A stretch of 64,000 nucleotides of DNA from Pseudanabaena sp. Chao 1811 (GTDB lineage Bacteria; Cyanobacteriota; Cyanobacteriia; Pseudanabaenales; Pseudanabaenaceae), in assembly GCF_027942295.1 (NCBI RefSeq), contig NZ_CP101416.1, forward strand, positions 2,582,001 through 2,646,000, in the 5' to 3' direction. A program made the position numbers and the translations under genes. Numbering within the stretch: position 1 is the stretch's first letter; each line of letters begins with the position of its first letter. The notes under the pieces are model-generated. The model was not told where the DNA came from. It did no database searches and saw only the letters and a program-made list of their open reading frames with translations. This document shows, in pieces, positions 42,755 through 53,252 of this stretch.

Positions 42755-43372
42755 TTAGCGTCTAATCCTAACGCCTCGATACATTACTGTATTATCAGCT
42801 TTAGCATCAACTTTAGGCTTAGGTTTGATTTCAGAACCTGAGCTTACATTAATTTCACTAATTCGAGATAGCTCCGTTAGGGTACTCTCGTTTGATGCTA
42901 TAGCTACAGGCTCTGCCCCTAAGCTGCTAGCGATTTTTTCTAAGGGATGAGTAATTAATGAACAACCGATTAAGGCAGTGATTCTCGCTACTTCAGATAT
43001 TAAATTTCCTCGCGATAAGCGGGGTAAGACATCCGATGCTCCGCGCCTCAAGGCCCAACTATGTTCAACATCTTTGATACGTTCTTGTCTGGGGTTAAAT
43101 AGGACAACTTTTACTGGAACCTGTTGCTTAGTTACCCATTGGCATACCGATGATGATTGCAAAGTTTCGGAATTAGGGCTTTTGAGTGCCATATCCATTA
43201 GTAGGAGATCGGGCAGATTTTGGCGATCACAGCTTCCTAAATATTGGACTAAGTCCTGTTTCGCATTTTCCCAAGTTACAGTCAATTGCTGAGTTTCCAA
43301 AGCTGCTTGCCACAATTGCCCTTGCTCTTGGTCGATGTGTACCATTAAAACAGCTTTTTTTTGCTCAGCCAT
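42755..43372 (-). CDS. Receiver-like (CheY-fold) protein
   Basis: This 205-residue protein resembles a response regulator: DLLLMDM with Asp60 at the phosphorylation site, preceded by VLMVHIDQEQ. The usual acidic pair is reduced to HID, and the conserved Lys after the beta-5 strand is replaced (ASDVLPR), so it may be a pseudo-receiver. The C-terminal ~50 residues are polar and end in MYRGVRIRR, a motif seen at the ends of several small cyanobacterial proteins. Operon with the downstream lipase-like gene. Confidence 0.6.
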   Translation of the reverse strand: MAEQKKAVLMVHIDQEQGQLWQAALETQQLTVTWENAKQDLVQYLGSCDRQNLPDLLLMDMALKSPNSETLQSSSVCQWVTKQQVPVKVVLFNPRQERIKDVEHSWALRRGASDVLPRLSRGNLISEVARITALIGCSLITHPLEKIASSLGAEPVAIASNESTLTELSRISEINVSSGSEIKPKPKVDAKADNTVMYRGVRIRR

Positions 43373-43497
43373 ATTCCTTACTTGTTTCCCCCATCAAGAT
43401 GAGTTAACACTATTTTGATAACGTTAATTTTTGATTAAATCAACTTAACCGATTTGGTAAGTCCATTTTGTACCTTACTTAACTAAAATCTAGATTT

Positions 43498-43536
43498 ATA
43501 AGCTGAGGTACACGCTGTGCGTGCGCCTCAGCTTAT
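43498..43536 (-). terminator. Palindromic terminator of the peroxiredoxin gene
   Basis: ataagctgagg-ta-cacgc-TGT-gcgtg-cg-cctcagcttat hairpin, ten bases after the prx stop. Confidence 0.65.
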
Positions 43537-43545
43537 GGCTTGAGC

Positions 43546-44109
43546 TTAAATTTTAATAGTTGCCATGCCTTCTTGCCAATCAATGGGACAAACCTCATTT
43601 TCATGGATTTGGGTGTGTTGAATTGCTTTAAGGGTGCGGATTGTTTCATCAATGCTACGTCCGAAGGCAAGGTTATTGATGGTGGCGTGCTGCACGATGC
43701 CTGCCTTGTCAATGATGAATAATCCTCGCAATGCTATACCTGCGTTAGGATCAAGCACATTAAATTTAGTAGCGATCGCTTTAGTGAGATCCGACACAAG
43801 AGGGCATTTGATTTCTCCACCGAGTCCACCATCAGCAAGTGGTGTTTGAATCCATGCGAGATGGGCATATTTGCTATCAACGGAAATACCAATTACTTCC
43901 GTATTTAATTTGGAGAACTCCTCATAGCGATCGCTAAAGGCGAGGACTTCAGTGGGGCAAACAAAGGTAAAGTCTAGGGGGTAAAAGAAGAGAACGACAT
44001 ATTTTTTATGTTGATAATCGGAGAGTTTAATTTTGGTAAATTCCTGATCGATTACTGCATCTGCTTCAAAATCTGGTGCAGGATCGCCTACCCGTGAGAA
44101 CTCAGCCAT
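43546..44109 (-). CDS. Typical 2-Cys peroxiredoxin
   Basis: This 187-residue enzyme reduces hydroperoxides with thioredoxin. Peroxidatic Cys51 in [13 protein letters not shown], resolving Cys174 in NEVCPIDW near the C-terminus; the GGLGG loop marks the sensitive 2-Cys type that can be over-oxidised. Length and motifs are normal for the cyanobacterial Prx (Tsa/AhpC family). Functionally it links to the ferredoxin:thioredoxin reductase encoded at 23.2 kb. Single gene with its own terminator. Confidence 0.95.
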   Translation of the reverse strand: MAEFSRVGDPAPDFEADAVIDQEFTKIKLSDYQHKKYVVLFFYPLDFTFVCPTEVLAFSDRYEEFSKLNTEVIGISVDSKYAHLAWIQTPLADGGLGGEIKCPLVSDLTKAIATKFNVLDPNAGIALRGLFIIDKAGIVQHATINNLAFGRSIDETIRTLKAIQHTQIHENEVCPIDWQEGMATIKI

Positions 44110-44151
44110 AGATGATTTAACCGATAAATCTAATAAGTTTATTGAGAAATT

Positions 44152-44242
44152 TATAGCAGTCCTAAATCATTTGTAGATTTTTAGATTTGTGGAAGCGCAC
44201 CCCTTCGGGGTGCGCTTCCACAAACCATTTAGGATTGCTGTA
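44152..44242 (-). mobile_element. 91-bp MITE-like element, copy 2 (inverted)
   Basis: Left end tatagcagtcctaaat matches the right end of copy 1 in reverse complement. The element reads in the opposite orientation to copies 1 and 3 and has a perfect core gtggaagcgcacccc-TTC-ggggtgcgcttccac. Lies between the peroxiredoxin and cupin genes. Confidence 0.8.
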
Positions 44243-44410
44243 TTGAGAAATTTTGTTGGAAAATTTTGTTTAGAAATAAAACATTTTGTATGGAATTTTA
44301 AAGGATTGAATTACAGGCTAATCAATAGCTTGTACCCATTTACTTAGTCCACCAAGATTATTTAGCTTAGTGCTATTCTAGGAGCAGTTCAGCTTTCTAA
44401 GTTGCAAGTT

Positions 44411-44827
44411 ATGTCACCAGTAAAAGAAGCTCCTGCCGCGATCGCAAGTTTAGCAAATCTCAACGGGGAATCGCCTCACACCACTGTAGAAAGACCTTGG
44501 GGTACATTTACCACCTTGGAAGAGGGACGTGGCTACAAAATAAAACGGATTGAAGTCAAGCCGGGGCATCGACTTAGTTTGCAAATGCACCATCATCGTA
44601 GTGAGCATTGGATTGTGGTTTCAGGGACTGCCAAAGTAACCTGTGGCGATAAAGAAACAATGATCAGTACTAATCAATCCACCTATGTACCTAAATGTAC
44701 ATCCCACCGTCTAGAGAACCCTGGCATTATTCCTTTGATTTTGATTGAAGTCCAAAATGGGGAATATTTGGGCGAAGATGACATTATTCGCTTCCAAGAT
44801 GACTATGCACGGCACGAAAAGAAATAA
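44411..44827 (+). CDS. Cupin domain protein, mannose-6-phosphate isomerase (type II) like
   Basis: This 138-residue protein is a single cupin barrel. Metal-site residues lie in SLQMHHHRSEHWIVVSGTAKV (HHHxxxE) and a later His in YVPKCTSHRLEN. It corresponds to the isomerase half of ManC/Cps-type bifunctional enzymes, which interconvert mannose-6-P and fructose-6-P. ATG 44411 (MSPVKEA) is used rather than the TTG three codons upstream. A GDP-mannose-type pyrophosphorylase is encoded at 57.2 kb, possibly the same pathway. Confidence 0.85.
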   Translation: MSPVKEAPAAIASLANLNGESPHTTVERPWGTFTTLEEGRGYKIKRIEVKPGHRLSLQMHHHRSEHWIVVSGTAKVTCGDKETMISTNQSTYVPKCTSHRLENPGIIPLILIEVQNGEYLGEDDIIRFQDDYARHEKK

Positions 44828-44843
44828 AACTAAACTGAAATAA

Positions 44844-44879
44844 TAAAAAAGATGTTTGCAAAGCAACCATCTTTTTTTA
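44844..44879 (+). terminator. Rho-independent terminator
   Basis: aaaaaagatg...catctttttt hairpin with a mispaired top, T7 tail, soon after the cupin stop. Confidence 0.75.
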
Positions 44880-45238
44880 TAGGAGTAGGCAATGCAATAT
44901 TGAAAAGTGTCAACAATTTGTTGTCGCACCACACAAACATTTGTGCAATGATAAAAGAAAGCCCACTGTTTCCAGTGGGACTAGCATTTTTGTGTTGAGT
45001 GCGGATATCTTAAATCATTTTGTGGTCAAAGATATTAAGTTTTTTACCTGTTTGAATGAATTTTTTGTGATTTTAGGTCACAATCTGTAAAAGATAAGTA
45101 GTAACGCCAAGCATTGCTACTTATCTTTATTTATTTTTTAGTAATTTGATCGCGATCTAGAAGGGTACTAAGCAATGCCCCTCTCACCCTAGTTGCTATT
45201 TATGTTTAGATTTTGTTATTGATTTTGTAAGCCATCAT
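44880..45238. other. Intergenic region with two small hairpins
   Basis: 359 bases. A cccactg-TTTC-cagtggg hairpin lies near 44960-44978, and an agataagtag/ctacttatct stem at 45092-45126 is followed by a T-rich tract. No ORF or tRNA is seen. The second hairpin may terminate an unseen short transcript (candidate small RNA). Confidence 0.45.
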
Positions 45239-45556
45239 ATGTCTGAAGAAGCTAAACTTACCTCTCCTAACACCACACCGTCGCCTTTTAAAAATCTCAC
45301 AGGAGCTGCGATTGCTGCCACCTTAGCTACTGCTCTCTACGCATTTACCAATATGGTGGCTAATAAGTTAGCGACTGCCCCTTTACAGACCACTAATACC
45401 CTCGCAAATCGTCTTTCTACCCTTGTCCGCACAATACTACTGGCTCTTGGTACGGGCATCACGATGATTTTTGCTGTAATTGCCTTGGGACTCGTTTTAC
45501 TAACGATTAAGCAGGTATTTACGGCTATTTTTAGTAAACCAGATCTCTCAGAATAA
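45239..45556 (+). CDS. DUF3082 small membrane protein
   Basis: 105 residues with two hydrophobic helices (GAAIAATLATALYAFTNMV at ~22-40 and TILLALGTGITMIFAVIALGLVLL at ~65-90) and a Ser/Thr/Pro-rich cytoplasmic start. Pattern fits the cyanobacterial family DUF3082 of unknown role. It starts after a T-rich leader and ends within a terminator hairpin shared with the FAD oxidoreductase on the other strand. Confidence 0.78.
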   Translation: MSEEAKLTSPNTTPSPFKNLTGAAIAATLATALYAFTNMVANKLATAPLQTTNTLANRLSTLVRTILLALGTGITMIFAVIALGLVLLTIKQVFTAIFSKPDLSE

Positions 45557-45583
45557 AGGCGGCGCATTGCGCCGCCTTTATTC
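45551..45583. terminator. Bidirectional terminator
   Basis: gaataaaggcggcgc / gcgccgcctttattc, loop ATT; overlaps the DUF3082 stop and abuts the oxidoreductase stop. Confidence 0.75.
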
Positions 45584-45584
45584 T

Positions 45585-47588
45585 TTACCAATCGAGCAAC
45601 AGTCCTTGCGATCGCAGGTGGTTTTGTAACTCGCTAATTCTGCCCCGATCAAGAATTGCTTGTGGAGTCAAAGCAGGGTCATCCTGCACGATAATCCATG
45701 CTGCGGTTGCCCCTGCTGCTGCCCCCGCCGACCATTCACCAACATGGATACGAGTTGCGCCGTTAACAATGTGACTAACCGCGATCGCCTTGCCACCCAT
45801 GAGTAAATTGTCAATCCGTTGGGGAATCAAACTCTCAAAGGGCAAAATAATGGGGCGTACCTTATCCTCATTAGCTGGAGCCGCACTGGGGGATTTAGAT
45901 GGCTCCCAATTGCGATAGCGGCAACCATGCATATCGATCGCATAGTGGGTTAAGCCAATGGAAGTGGCATTAAATTTACGCCCACCTTCCATATCATTGC
46001 GAATGTCCTGCTCACGCATGAAAAATTCTGGCTGTCCATAGGCAGCGCGACCTAAAATTCTCCGACCTTCTCGAATGTAAGGATACATACTTAAACCCGA
46101 TTGGGTTGGCATGGGACTATCTGGTCCTGACATCATTCTTATGGGAAACTCGGCTGAAGCATATTTATCCATGAGCCATTCTGCAAATAACAGTGCATGA
46201 TTTTCCCCATCCTTGAGAGCCGTGGTATTTAAGCCGCCTAACCAATTTTGTTGTTGTCCAGAATCACGAATTTGCTTATCCGTCAAAATCAACGGAGGAT
46301 TCATGATGCCCCAGTCATTGCCACGGTTCCAGTTAACAACGGTCATGTCACCCTTAGCAGGGGTCGCCTTAAATGGGTCATCACGCTTCATGCTGACAAT
46401 ACGGCGATAGTTAAACATGCTATTGCCTTCAAACATGGGGAATCTTCCCAAATCATAGTCTTTGCGATGTTCTTCACGCGAATAGCCCGGTTGAACTTTG
46501 CGGAGTTCCTTTAGCGATCGCCCCTCATCATCGGCAATTTTCAGTACAAAGGGGAAGGTAAATGCTTGGGTACATTCAGGATTATCCGCCACCGCATGGA
46601 CTTCTCCTGTGGTGCTGAAACTTTCTGCCCCTAGACGATGGGGTATATTTGCCCATGCAATTAATTCCGCAGTATCGGTAGAATCAATGACGATCATCTG
46701 CTTACCTGCGGGAGCCTGTAAACGAATTGCTTTTTTGTCAAAGGTCTCATCAGAGTTCCAGTTGAACCAGCTTTTGAGTTCCCTTGAGAGACGACCTTGA
46801 ACTAAGTAGTTAGGATCTCGAGGGATGCGTCTTACCGCATGGATTGCCGTAATGCGATTACCCTTGTCATTAAAACTTGCTCCCTTAAAGGCAACTTGGG
46901 TTTCCCATCTACTTTTTGGGGCAGACCGCTGTGACTCGCGCAAAAATTCTTCGGCAGCTAGTTCCCCTGAATAGGGTGTAAAGCAAAGATTGCCAACCCA
47001 GCAACTATTCGTATCCGCCACCACAGCCCCCGGTTTGAGATAGGAATATTTTTCGGGTAGGGCGGGTTGACTGGCAATAATATTTTTGAAATGCGTCCAA
47101 CTCAAGGGGAATTGCTGGCGATAGCGCATGAGCAGTGATTCATCGATCGCACTAACACCCTGCGAACTTACCTGACCGCCTAGCATCGGTGTTAGTTCGA
47201 TTAAGCAAGTAGTTGCCCCAGTTTTCATGGAGTGATAAGCGGCTGCAACACCACCTAAGGAACCACCAACGATCGCTACATCACATTCCCACACCTCAGC
47301 ATCAGCAGGTGCTGGGGGATTTAGATTTGGAAAGCCATTGCGATCATAGGGTGGGATGGATGCGTCAGTACCTTGGGCGATCGGTTCTGACGATGGTTTG
47401 GGCTGACCGATAATTTGCCAAGTTCTTGCGGCTGCCCCACTCAGCACTACACCCAAAAACAACATTCCTAGAATATGGCTTAGTTTCGGTTTAAAAGTTG
47501 TTTTTGGTTGAAGATCTTTGTTTTGCTTAATGCGATCACTATTATCTTCTGTCTGCTTGGCTTTTGGATTTTCTGGTTGATCGCTCAT
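45585..47588 (-). CDS. Membrane-anchored FAD-dependent oxidoreductase
   Basis: 667 residues from ATG 47588. A charged N-terminus is followed by one hydrophobic helix (ILGMLFLGVVLSGAAA) and a polar linker, so the enzyme is probably exported or membrane-tethered. The FAD-binding Rossmann motif is VAIVGGSLGGVAAAYHSMKTGA, then IELTPMLGGQVSSQG; the C-terminal FAD-contact is NLLMGGKAIAVSHIVNGATR. This belongs to the PF12831-type FAD oxidoreductases, often acting on polysaccharide- or xanthan-related substrates; the substrate is unknown. Alternative GTG start at 47642 would add 18 residues. Confidence 0.85.
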   Translation of the reverse strand: MSDQPENPKAKQTEDNSDRIKQNKDLQPKTTFKPKLSHILGMLFLGVVLSGAAARTWQIIGQPKPSSEPIAQGTDASIPPYDRNGFPNLNPPAPADAEVWECDVAIVGGSLGGVAAAYHSMKTGATTCLIELTPMLGGQVSSQGVSAIDESLLMRYRQQFPLSWTHFKNIIASQPALPEKYSYLKPGAVVADTNSCWVGNLCFTPYSGELAAEEFLRESQRSAPKSRWETQVAFKGASFNDKGNRITAIHAVRRIPRDPNYLVQGRLSRELKSWFNWNSDETFDKKAIRLQAPAGKQMIVIDSTDTAELIAWANIPHRLGAESFSTTGEVHAVADNPECTQAFTFPFVLKIADDEGRSLKELRKVQPGYSREEHRKDYDLGRFPMFEGNSMFNYRRIVSMKRDDPFKATPAKGDMTVVNWNRGNDWGIMNPPLILTDKQIRDSGQQQNWLGGLNTTALKDGENHALLFAEWLMDKYASAEFPIRMMSGPDSPMPTQSGLSMYPYIREGRRILGRAAYGQPEFFMREQDIRNDMEGGRKFNATSIGLTHYAIDMHGCRYRNWEPSKSPSAAPANEDKVRPIILPFESLIPQRIDNLLMGGKAIAVSHIVNGATRIHVGEWSAGAAAGATAAWIIVQDDPALTPQAILDRGRISELQNHLRSQGLLLDW

Positions 47589-47896
47589 ACGCTTGCAATT
47601 ACTAACTAAAGATTTGCCTGTCTTTGTGACAAACAAGTACACTCACATCACACATTCTTAAGATTAGCTTATAGTGCCAATCATTTAACATATTTTAGTG
47701 TACGCAAACTGGCTGACAAATTAAACTAAAAAATTATAGTGGACATATCAATTTATCTCTACTGAAACCATAGTAAAAAGCTGATCTACAAACATATACA
47801 ATTGCTAACTCAATACGAATTTTTGTCAAGGTAAATGCTATACAAAAGCTTATTTAAGCTAGCAGAGATTTTCATTGTTTAAATTTACTACTGGCA

Positions 47897-47987
47897 TATA
47901 TCAATCCTAAATGATTTGCGGAAGCGCACCCCTTAGGGGTGCGCTTCCGCAAATCCGAAAATCTACAAATGATTTAGTCTTGCTATA
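47897..47987 (+). mobile_element. 91-bp MITE-like element, copy 3
   Basis: Ends tatatcaatcctaaat / reverse complement of atttagtcttgctata. The perfect core is gatttgcggaagcgcacccc-TTAG-ggggtgcgcttccgcaaatc. Same length and orientation as copy 1. In the gyrA upstream region. Confidence 0.8.
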
Positions 47988-48133
47988 GTTCAACTAATAA
48001 TTTGATTATTAGCATTTGTAAATCAAGTAAAGAATATGAGATTTTTTTTAGTCGTAATTAGAACTGAAAAAGTTCCAATTTTTTCAGATAAAAGAAGCTA
48101 ATAAAACGCGAGTTCGGGATAATTTGAAACTAG

Positions 48134-48219
48134 TTTTGAGAGAGGGTTTGCGTAGTAAACCCTCTCTCAAAACCCAAAAGTAAAAGCCTTGCTAAGCAAG
48201 GCTTTTACTTTTGGGTTTT
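48134..48219. repeat. Two overlapping hairpins upstream of gyrA
   Basis: Hairpin A: ttttgagagagggttt / aaaccctctctcaaaa (48134-48172). Hairpin B: aaaacccaaaagtaaaagcc... and complement (48169-48219, 24-bp perfect stem, loop TAA). They share the four bases 48169-48172, so only one can fully form. Confidence 0.65.
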
Positions 48220-48301
48220 GAAAATTTGCCAGCTTAATCCGAACTGGCGTTAATAAACACTATGAATTAGTAGTTTGACAACTCTTTCCTTCTAAGGCTT
48301 T

Positions 48302-48343
48302 TTATAAGGCTTTGCGGGTTTGCAAACCCGCAAAGCCTTATAA
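48302..48343. repeat. 42-bp perfect palindrome upstream of gyrA
   Basis: ttataaggctttgcgggtttg followed at once by its exact reverse complement, 82 bases before the gyrA start. Dyad without spacer; could be a binding site, a cruciform or a remnant repeat. Confidence 0.6.
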
Positions 48344-48424
48344 TAGTAAGACACTTAGTAAGAATTGCCTATCTCACGCGAGGCAAGCACTGCCAAGCCA
48401 TGCAAGGAGAATTTAAGTAGCTGT

Positions 48425-51085
48425 ATGACTGATATCTTAGAAGATCGGATTATTCCAACAGACCTGCGCGGCGAAATGTCGCGATCCTATCTGGAATATG
48501 CCATGAGCGTGATCGTCGGTCGCGCCCTGCCCGATGCCCGTGATGGACTCAAACCCGTACACCGTCGTATTCTCTACGCCATGCACGAGTTGGGCTTGAG
48601 CGCCGATCGCCCCTTTAGAAAATGCGCCCGTGTTGTCGGTGACGTAATCGGTAAATATCACCCCCACGGTGACACGGCAGTGTATGAAGCACTGGTACGG
48701 ATGGCGCAGGACTTTTCGATGCGCGATCGCATGGTCGATGGTCATGGCAACTTCGGCTCTGTGGATAACGATCCCCCTGCGGCGATGCGATATACCGAAT
48801 GTCGTTTGACCCGCATTGCCCAAGTGGGTCTGATTCAAGATATCGAGCGCGATACGGTTAACTTTGGCGATAACTACGATGGTTCGCAACAAGAACCGCT
48901 AGTCATGCCAGCGCGAATTCCCCAGTTATTGCTAAATGGCTCCGCAGGGATTGCCGTGGGGATGGCAACAAATATTCCTCCTCATAATTTGGGTGAGTTG
49001 GTGGATGGTTTGGTAGCTCTAATTGCCGATCCTAGCCTTGGTGATCTAGAGCTGATGAAATATATCCCTGGCCCTGATTTCCCAACGGGAGCATTGGTTT
49101 TAGGCACAGATGGTATTCGTGAAACCTATACCACGGGACGCGGCTCGATTACGATGCGGGCAGTGGCAAGCTTTGAGACCATCTCAGCATCGGGACGGCA
49201 GGATCGTGAGGCGATTATTATCACGGAAATGCCTTACCAAACTAACAAGGCTTCGCTAATCGAGAAAATAGCGGAAATGGTCAATGAGAAGAAACTCGAT
49301 GGCATTTCTGATATTCGTGATGAAAGCGATCGCGATGGAATGCGGTTAGTCATCGAACTAAAGCGTGATGCCTATCCCAAAGTGGTATTGAATAATCTCT
49401 ACAAATCCACACCTCTGCAATCGAACTTCAGTTGCAATTTGCTTGCCCTTGTTGATGGCGAACCAATTACGCTGACTTTGCGCCATGCCTTGCAAGTCTT
49501 CCTCGACTTCCGTTATGAAGTAATTACGCGCCGCACTCAGTATGAATTGAAGAAAGCACAAGAACGCGATCATTTATTACAAGGTCTATTAATTGCTCTC
49601 AATCATTTGGATGCCGTAATCGCTTTGATTCGGGGAGCCGATGATAGCAGTGCTGCGAAGACAGGCTTGATCGAAAACTATGGATTGTCCGAAGCACAAG
49701 CTGATGCGATTTTGGCGATGCAGTTACGCCGCTTGACTGCTCAAGATGCCGACAAGATTCATGATGAGCATAATCAGTTAGTTGCTAAGATTGCTGACTT
49801 GCAAGATATTCTCCAAAATAGAGAACGTATTCTCACGATTACCCGTGAAGAATTAGAAGCGATCAAAGCGGAATTTGCGACACCACGCCGCACTCGCATT
49901 CTTCCTAATGAAGGTGATATTGATACTGCCGATTTGATCGCCAATCGCGAAACGATTGTGATGGTGACGCAGCAGGGATATATCAAACGGATGCCCGTCG
50001 ATACCTTTACGGCGCAAAATCGGGCGACTAGGGGTAAAGCAAGCGCTAATGTCAAGGATGATGATGCGATCGCTCATTTCTTTGCCTGTCGTAGTCATGA
50101 CAAGGTTCTCTTCTTTACCGATCGCGGTAAGGTGTACGGAGTCAAGGCTTATGAAGTTCCTGAATCAGGTCGGGCAGCGCGTGGTACGGCAGTCGTGCAG
50201 CTATTACCGATCGCTGCCGATGAGAAAATCACCACCGTATTACCAATTAGTGAATTCAGTGAAGATGAGTATCTAGTCATGCTTACGGCTGGAGGCTACA
50301 TCAAAAAGACGAAGCTTCCTGCCTTTGCGAATATTCGTTCTAATGGATTAATTGCGATCGCTCTTGAAGAAGGCGATCTCTTGCGCTGGGTGCGTCGCGC
50401 TAAAGCCGATAACACGATCATTGTCGGTTCTCGTCAAGGGATGTCCATCCGCTTCCGTACTGACCATGAGCAGTTGCGCCCAATGGGACGTGATACTCGT
50501 GGCGTGCGATCGATGCGTCTGACAGGTGATGATGAAATCGTAAGTATGGATATTCTCCCCGCAGGACTTGCAGAAATCGAGGAAGTTGAAGGTTCTGAAG
50601 AAGACATCGATTTGACAGTTACCGCCAATGAAGATGAGAATTTGGAAGCTGATACGGAAGCCAATAACGAGAAATATCAAGGACCTTGGGTACTGGTAGT
50701 CACCAGAGGCGGCTATGGTAAGCGCGTTCCCGTCAGTCAGTTCCGCATTCAAAAACGTGCAGGTAAAGGATTGCGAGTGACTAAGTTCAAAACTGGTCAA
50801 GATCAGTTAGCTTCCCTCTGTTTAGTCGATGAAAAGAACGAGTTAATGATCGTTACCAGTCGTGGCATCGTCATGCGTCAGTCCACTGATGCGATCGCTT
50901 GTCAGTCTCGCACAGCAAGAGGTGTACGTCTACAAAGACTAGATGCTTCCGATGCGATCGTGGGTGCAACTTTAGTTCCTCCTGCGTTAGAAGAAGAGAT
51001 TGAAGAAGCGGAACTTCAAAGTGGTGATGTGACAGTGACTACTATAGAAACTGTTGCGGAAACTTCTGAAGAAACCGAAGATTAG
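48425..51085 (+). CDS. gyrA: DNA gyrase subunit A
   Basis: 886 residues. Catalytic Tyr123 in AMRYTECR; quinolone-pocket region [15 protein letters not shown] with Thr at the position of E. coli Ser83 and Glu at that of Asp87. GyrA-type C-terminal beta-pinwheel blades follow ([40 protein letters not shown]). An acidic insert (about residues 718-755, [20 protein letters not shown]) and an acidic tail interrupt and end the pinwheel. Start set at ATG 48425, matching cyanobacterial GyrA N-termini ([20 protein letters not shown]); AAGGAG lies ~20 bases upstream. Introduces negative supercoils using ATP with GyrB. Confidence 0.95.
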   Translation: MTDILEDRIIPTDLRGEMSRSYLEYAMSVIVGRALPDARDGLKPVHRRILYAMHELGLSADRPFRKCARVVGDVIGKYHPHGDTAVYEALVRMAQDFSMRDRMVDGHGNFGSVDNDPPAAMRYTECRLTRIAQVGLIQDIERDTVNFGDNYDGSQQEPLVMPARIPQLLLNGSAGIAVGMATNIPPHNLGELVDGLVALIADPSLGDLELMKYIPGPDFPTGALVLGTDGIRETYTTGRGSITMRAVASFETISASGRQDREAIIITEMPYQTNKASLIEKIAEMVNEKKLDGISDIRDESDRDGMRLVIELKRDAYPKVVLNNLYKSTPLQSNFSCNLLALVDGEPITLTLRHALQVFLDFRYEVITRRTQYELKKAQERDHLLQGLLIALNHLDAVIALIRGADDSSAAKTGLIENYGLSEAQADAILAMQLRRLTAQDADKIHDEHNQLVAKIADLQDILQNRERILTITREELEAIKAEFATPRRTRILPNEGDIDTADLIANRETIVMVTQQGYIKRMPVDTFTAQNRATRGKASANVKDDDAIAHFFACRSHDKVLFFTDRGKVYGVKAYEVPESGRAARGTAVVQLLPIAADEKITTVLPISEFSEDEYLVMLTAGGYIKKTKLPAFANIRSNGLIAIALEEGDLLRWVRRAKADNTIIVGSRQGMSIRFRTDHEQLRPMGRDTRGVRSMRLTGDDEIVSMDILPAGLAEIEEVEGSEEDIDLTVTANEDENLEADTEANNEKYQGPWVLVVTRGGYGKRVPVSQFRIQKRAGKGLRVTKFKTGQDQLASLCLVDEKNELMIVTSRGIVMRQSTDAIACQSRTARGVRLQRLDASDAIVGATLVPPALEEEIEEAELQSGDVTVTTIETVAETSEETED

Positions 51086-51091
51086 AGATAT

Positions 51092-51130
51092 AAAAAAGGG
51101 AGGTGACACTTTGTGTCACCTCCCTTTTTT
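51092..51130. terminator. Bidirectional terminator between gyrA and dnaK
   Basis: A6-gggaggtgacac-TTT-gtgtcacctccc-T6; serves gyrA (plus) and dnaK (minus), which converge. Confidence 0.85.
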
Positions 51131-51132
51131 AA

Positions 51133-53100
51133 TTACATCCAGTCATCATCGTCATCGTAGGAAACTCTAGTATTGGGACGACGGCGATCGTCTTCATCTT
51201 TGCCGCGTTTATTGCGACTGGCAAAACTACCAATGCTTTCGAGAATGCCGCCGAAGAGATCGTCATCCTCATCATCGTAATATTCTTCTTCAGCATAGAG
51301 TTCGCTAGACAAAGCATAGAGTGCCTCTTGAAGTTCTACTTGAGCGCGATCGATTAGAGCATCATCTTCCTTAGAAATGGCATCCTTCAGTTTCTTAATC
51401 GAACCTTCGATTTGTTTGCGCCGCTCATAGCTGAGTTTATAGCCATAGTTGAGAGCGAGATCCTTGAGTTGACGCTCGGCTCCCACTGCCAAGTTGTCAG
51501 CGCGATTTAATTTCTCAATGCGCTCTTTCTTTGCCCGATCTCGATCGGCATATTGCTCAGCTTCTGTGACCATGCGCTCGACTTCTTTTTCATCTAGGGT
51601 CGAAGCACCGCGAATGGTAACGCGACGTTCTACACCTGTGCGGCGATCGCTAGCTGTCACTGCCAAAATGCCGTCGGTATTCAAATCAAAGGTGACATCC
51701 ACCTGCGCCATACCGCGAGGTTGGGGATCGAGTCCACTAAGTTTAAAGCGACCTAACGACTTGTTATATTCCGCTAGATCCCGTTCACCTTGCACCACAT
51801 GAATTTCTACCGAGGTTTGATTGTCTTCGGCAGTGGTGAACAATTCCATCTTGCGACAGGGAATTGTTGTGTTTCTGGGAATTAATCGCTTAACTACGCC
51901 GCCCGATGTTTCCACACCTAAAGATAAAGGCGTGACATCCAGTAATAAAACATCTTTAATTTCGCCAGATAAAATCGCTGCTTGGATCACAGCACCGATC
52001 GCAACGACTTCATCGGGATTAACACTTTGGCTTGGTGGTTTACCGATCGCTCTTTCTACCATTTCCTGCACTGCGGGAATACGAGTAGAGCCACCAACTA
52101 GTACTACTTCATCGATTTGGCGCGGACTAATTTGAGCATCACGCAACACGCGATCGAGGGGAATTTGTAAACGCTCTAGCAAATCGGCACTGAGTCGCTC
52201 AAATTGCGATCGCTTTAAACTCGTTTCTAAATGTAGAGGTCCTTCGGCGGTTGCGGTAATAAAAGGCAAGTTAATTTCAGTTACGCCCACTGTCGAAAGC
52301 TCAATTTTTGCCTTTTCGGCAGCCTCAGTTAATCTTTGCAAGGCTTGGCGTTCTTTCCGCAGATCTACACCATCGGACTTGAGAAATTCTTCGGCGAGGT
52401 AATTCACAATTTGGCGATCGAAGTCATCCCCTCCCAATTGGGTATCCCCTGTGGTTGCCTTGACTTCAAACAAGCCATCACTGACTTCTAGTACCGACAC
52501 ATCAAATGTGCCCCCACCAAGGTCAAATACTAAAATTTTCTTGTTAGATTTCTTATCTAGTCCATAGGCTAGGGAAGCTGCTGTCGGTTCATTTAAAATG
52601 CGTTTGACTTCGATCCCCGCAATTTTGCCTGCATCCTTGGTGGCTTGACGCTGAGAATCATTAAAATAGGCAGGAACCGTAATTACTGCACCCGTTACAG
52701 GTTCTCCTAAATAGCGACTCGCTTCATCCACAAGCTTGCGAATAACCATAGCCGAAATTTCTTCGGGCGCAAAATCTTTTTCGAGACGAGAACTGCGTAA
52801 CTTGATATTACCCTGTTCATCCCGACGGACTGTATAGGGGACGCGCTTAGTTTCTGCCGAGAGTTCACTATGCTTGCGTCCGATAAAACGCTTTACAGAA
52901 TAAAAAGTATTGTCAGGATTTAGCACCGCTTGACGACGTGCCATTTGCCCGACAAGGCGCTCACCATCTTTAGTAAAGCTAACAACTGAGGGAGTGGTTC
53001 GGCTACCTTCTGAGTTCGCAATTACTATGGGCTTGCCACCTTCCATAACGGCTACCACAGAGTTTGTCGTACCCAAATCAATACCTACAATTTTGCCCAT
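51133..53100 (-). CDS. dnaK: Chaperone protein DnaK (DnaK1-like)
   Basis: 655 residues. ATPase motifs: [45 protein letters not shown], and the linker region [16 protein letters not shown]. The substrate domain and helical lid follow. The C-terminus is unusual for DnaK: a Tyr/Asp/Glu-rich stretch ([15 protein letters not shown]) and a tail ending DDDDDWM instead of EEVD-like or Gly-rich ends. That suits the cyanobacterial DnaK1 class rather than DnaK2 or DnaK3 (inference). Start at ATG 53100 ([10 protein letters not shown]); the longer frame adds ten residues. No dnaJ or grpE nearby. Confidence 0.94.
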   Translation of the reverse strand: MGKIVGIDLGTTNSVVAVMEGGKPIVIANSEGSRTTPSVVSFTKDGERLVGQMARRQAVLNPDNTFYSVKRFIGRKHSELSAETKRVPYTVRRDEQGNIKLRSSRLEKDFAPEEISAMVIRKLVDEASRYLGEPVTGAVITVPAYFNDSQRQATKDAGKIAGIEVKRILNEPTAASLAYGLDKKSNKKILVFDLGGGTFDVSVLEVSDGLFEVKATTGDTQLGGDDFDRQIVNYLAEEFLKSDGVDLRKERQALQRLTEAAEKAKIELSTVGVTEINLPFITATAEGPLHLETSLKRSQFERLSADLLERLQIPLDRVLRDAQISPRQIDEVVLVGGSTRIPAVQEMVERAIGKPPSQSVNPDEVVAIGAVIQAAILSGEIKDVLLLDVTPLSLGVETSGGVVKRLIPRNTTIPCRKMELFTTAEDNQTSVEIHVVQGERDLAEYNKSLGRFKLSGLDPQPRGMAQVDVTFDLNTDGILAVTASDRRTGVERRVTIRGASTLDEKEVERMVTEAEQYADRDRAKKERIEKLNRADNLAVGAERQLKDLALNYGYKLSYERRKQIEGSIKKLKDAISKEDDALIDRAQVELQEALYALSSELYAEEEYYDDEDDDLFGGILESIGSFASRNKRGKDEDDRRRPNTRVSYDDDDDWM

Positions 53101-53252
53101 GCTTGACGTATATCCCTCTTCGCTTCCCAAAACTGCTTAGTAAACAGCTTATTAATTGTTTATTTTGCCTTACTTTATCAATATCCTAGCTCTAAACACA
53201 CTGCTATAGACAAAGGGCTTTAGCCCCTCGTCTGTTGATTAGCAGGTTTAGC

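Noticed and set aside
48437-48892. 151-residue ORF antisense to gyrA
   Set aside because: Shadow of the gyrA reading frame; no domain, no independent ribosome-binding site.
50348-50800. 150-residue ORF antisense to the gyrA 3' part
   Set aside because: Same reason: long shadow frame created by the codon use of gyrA.
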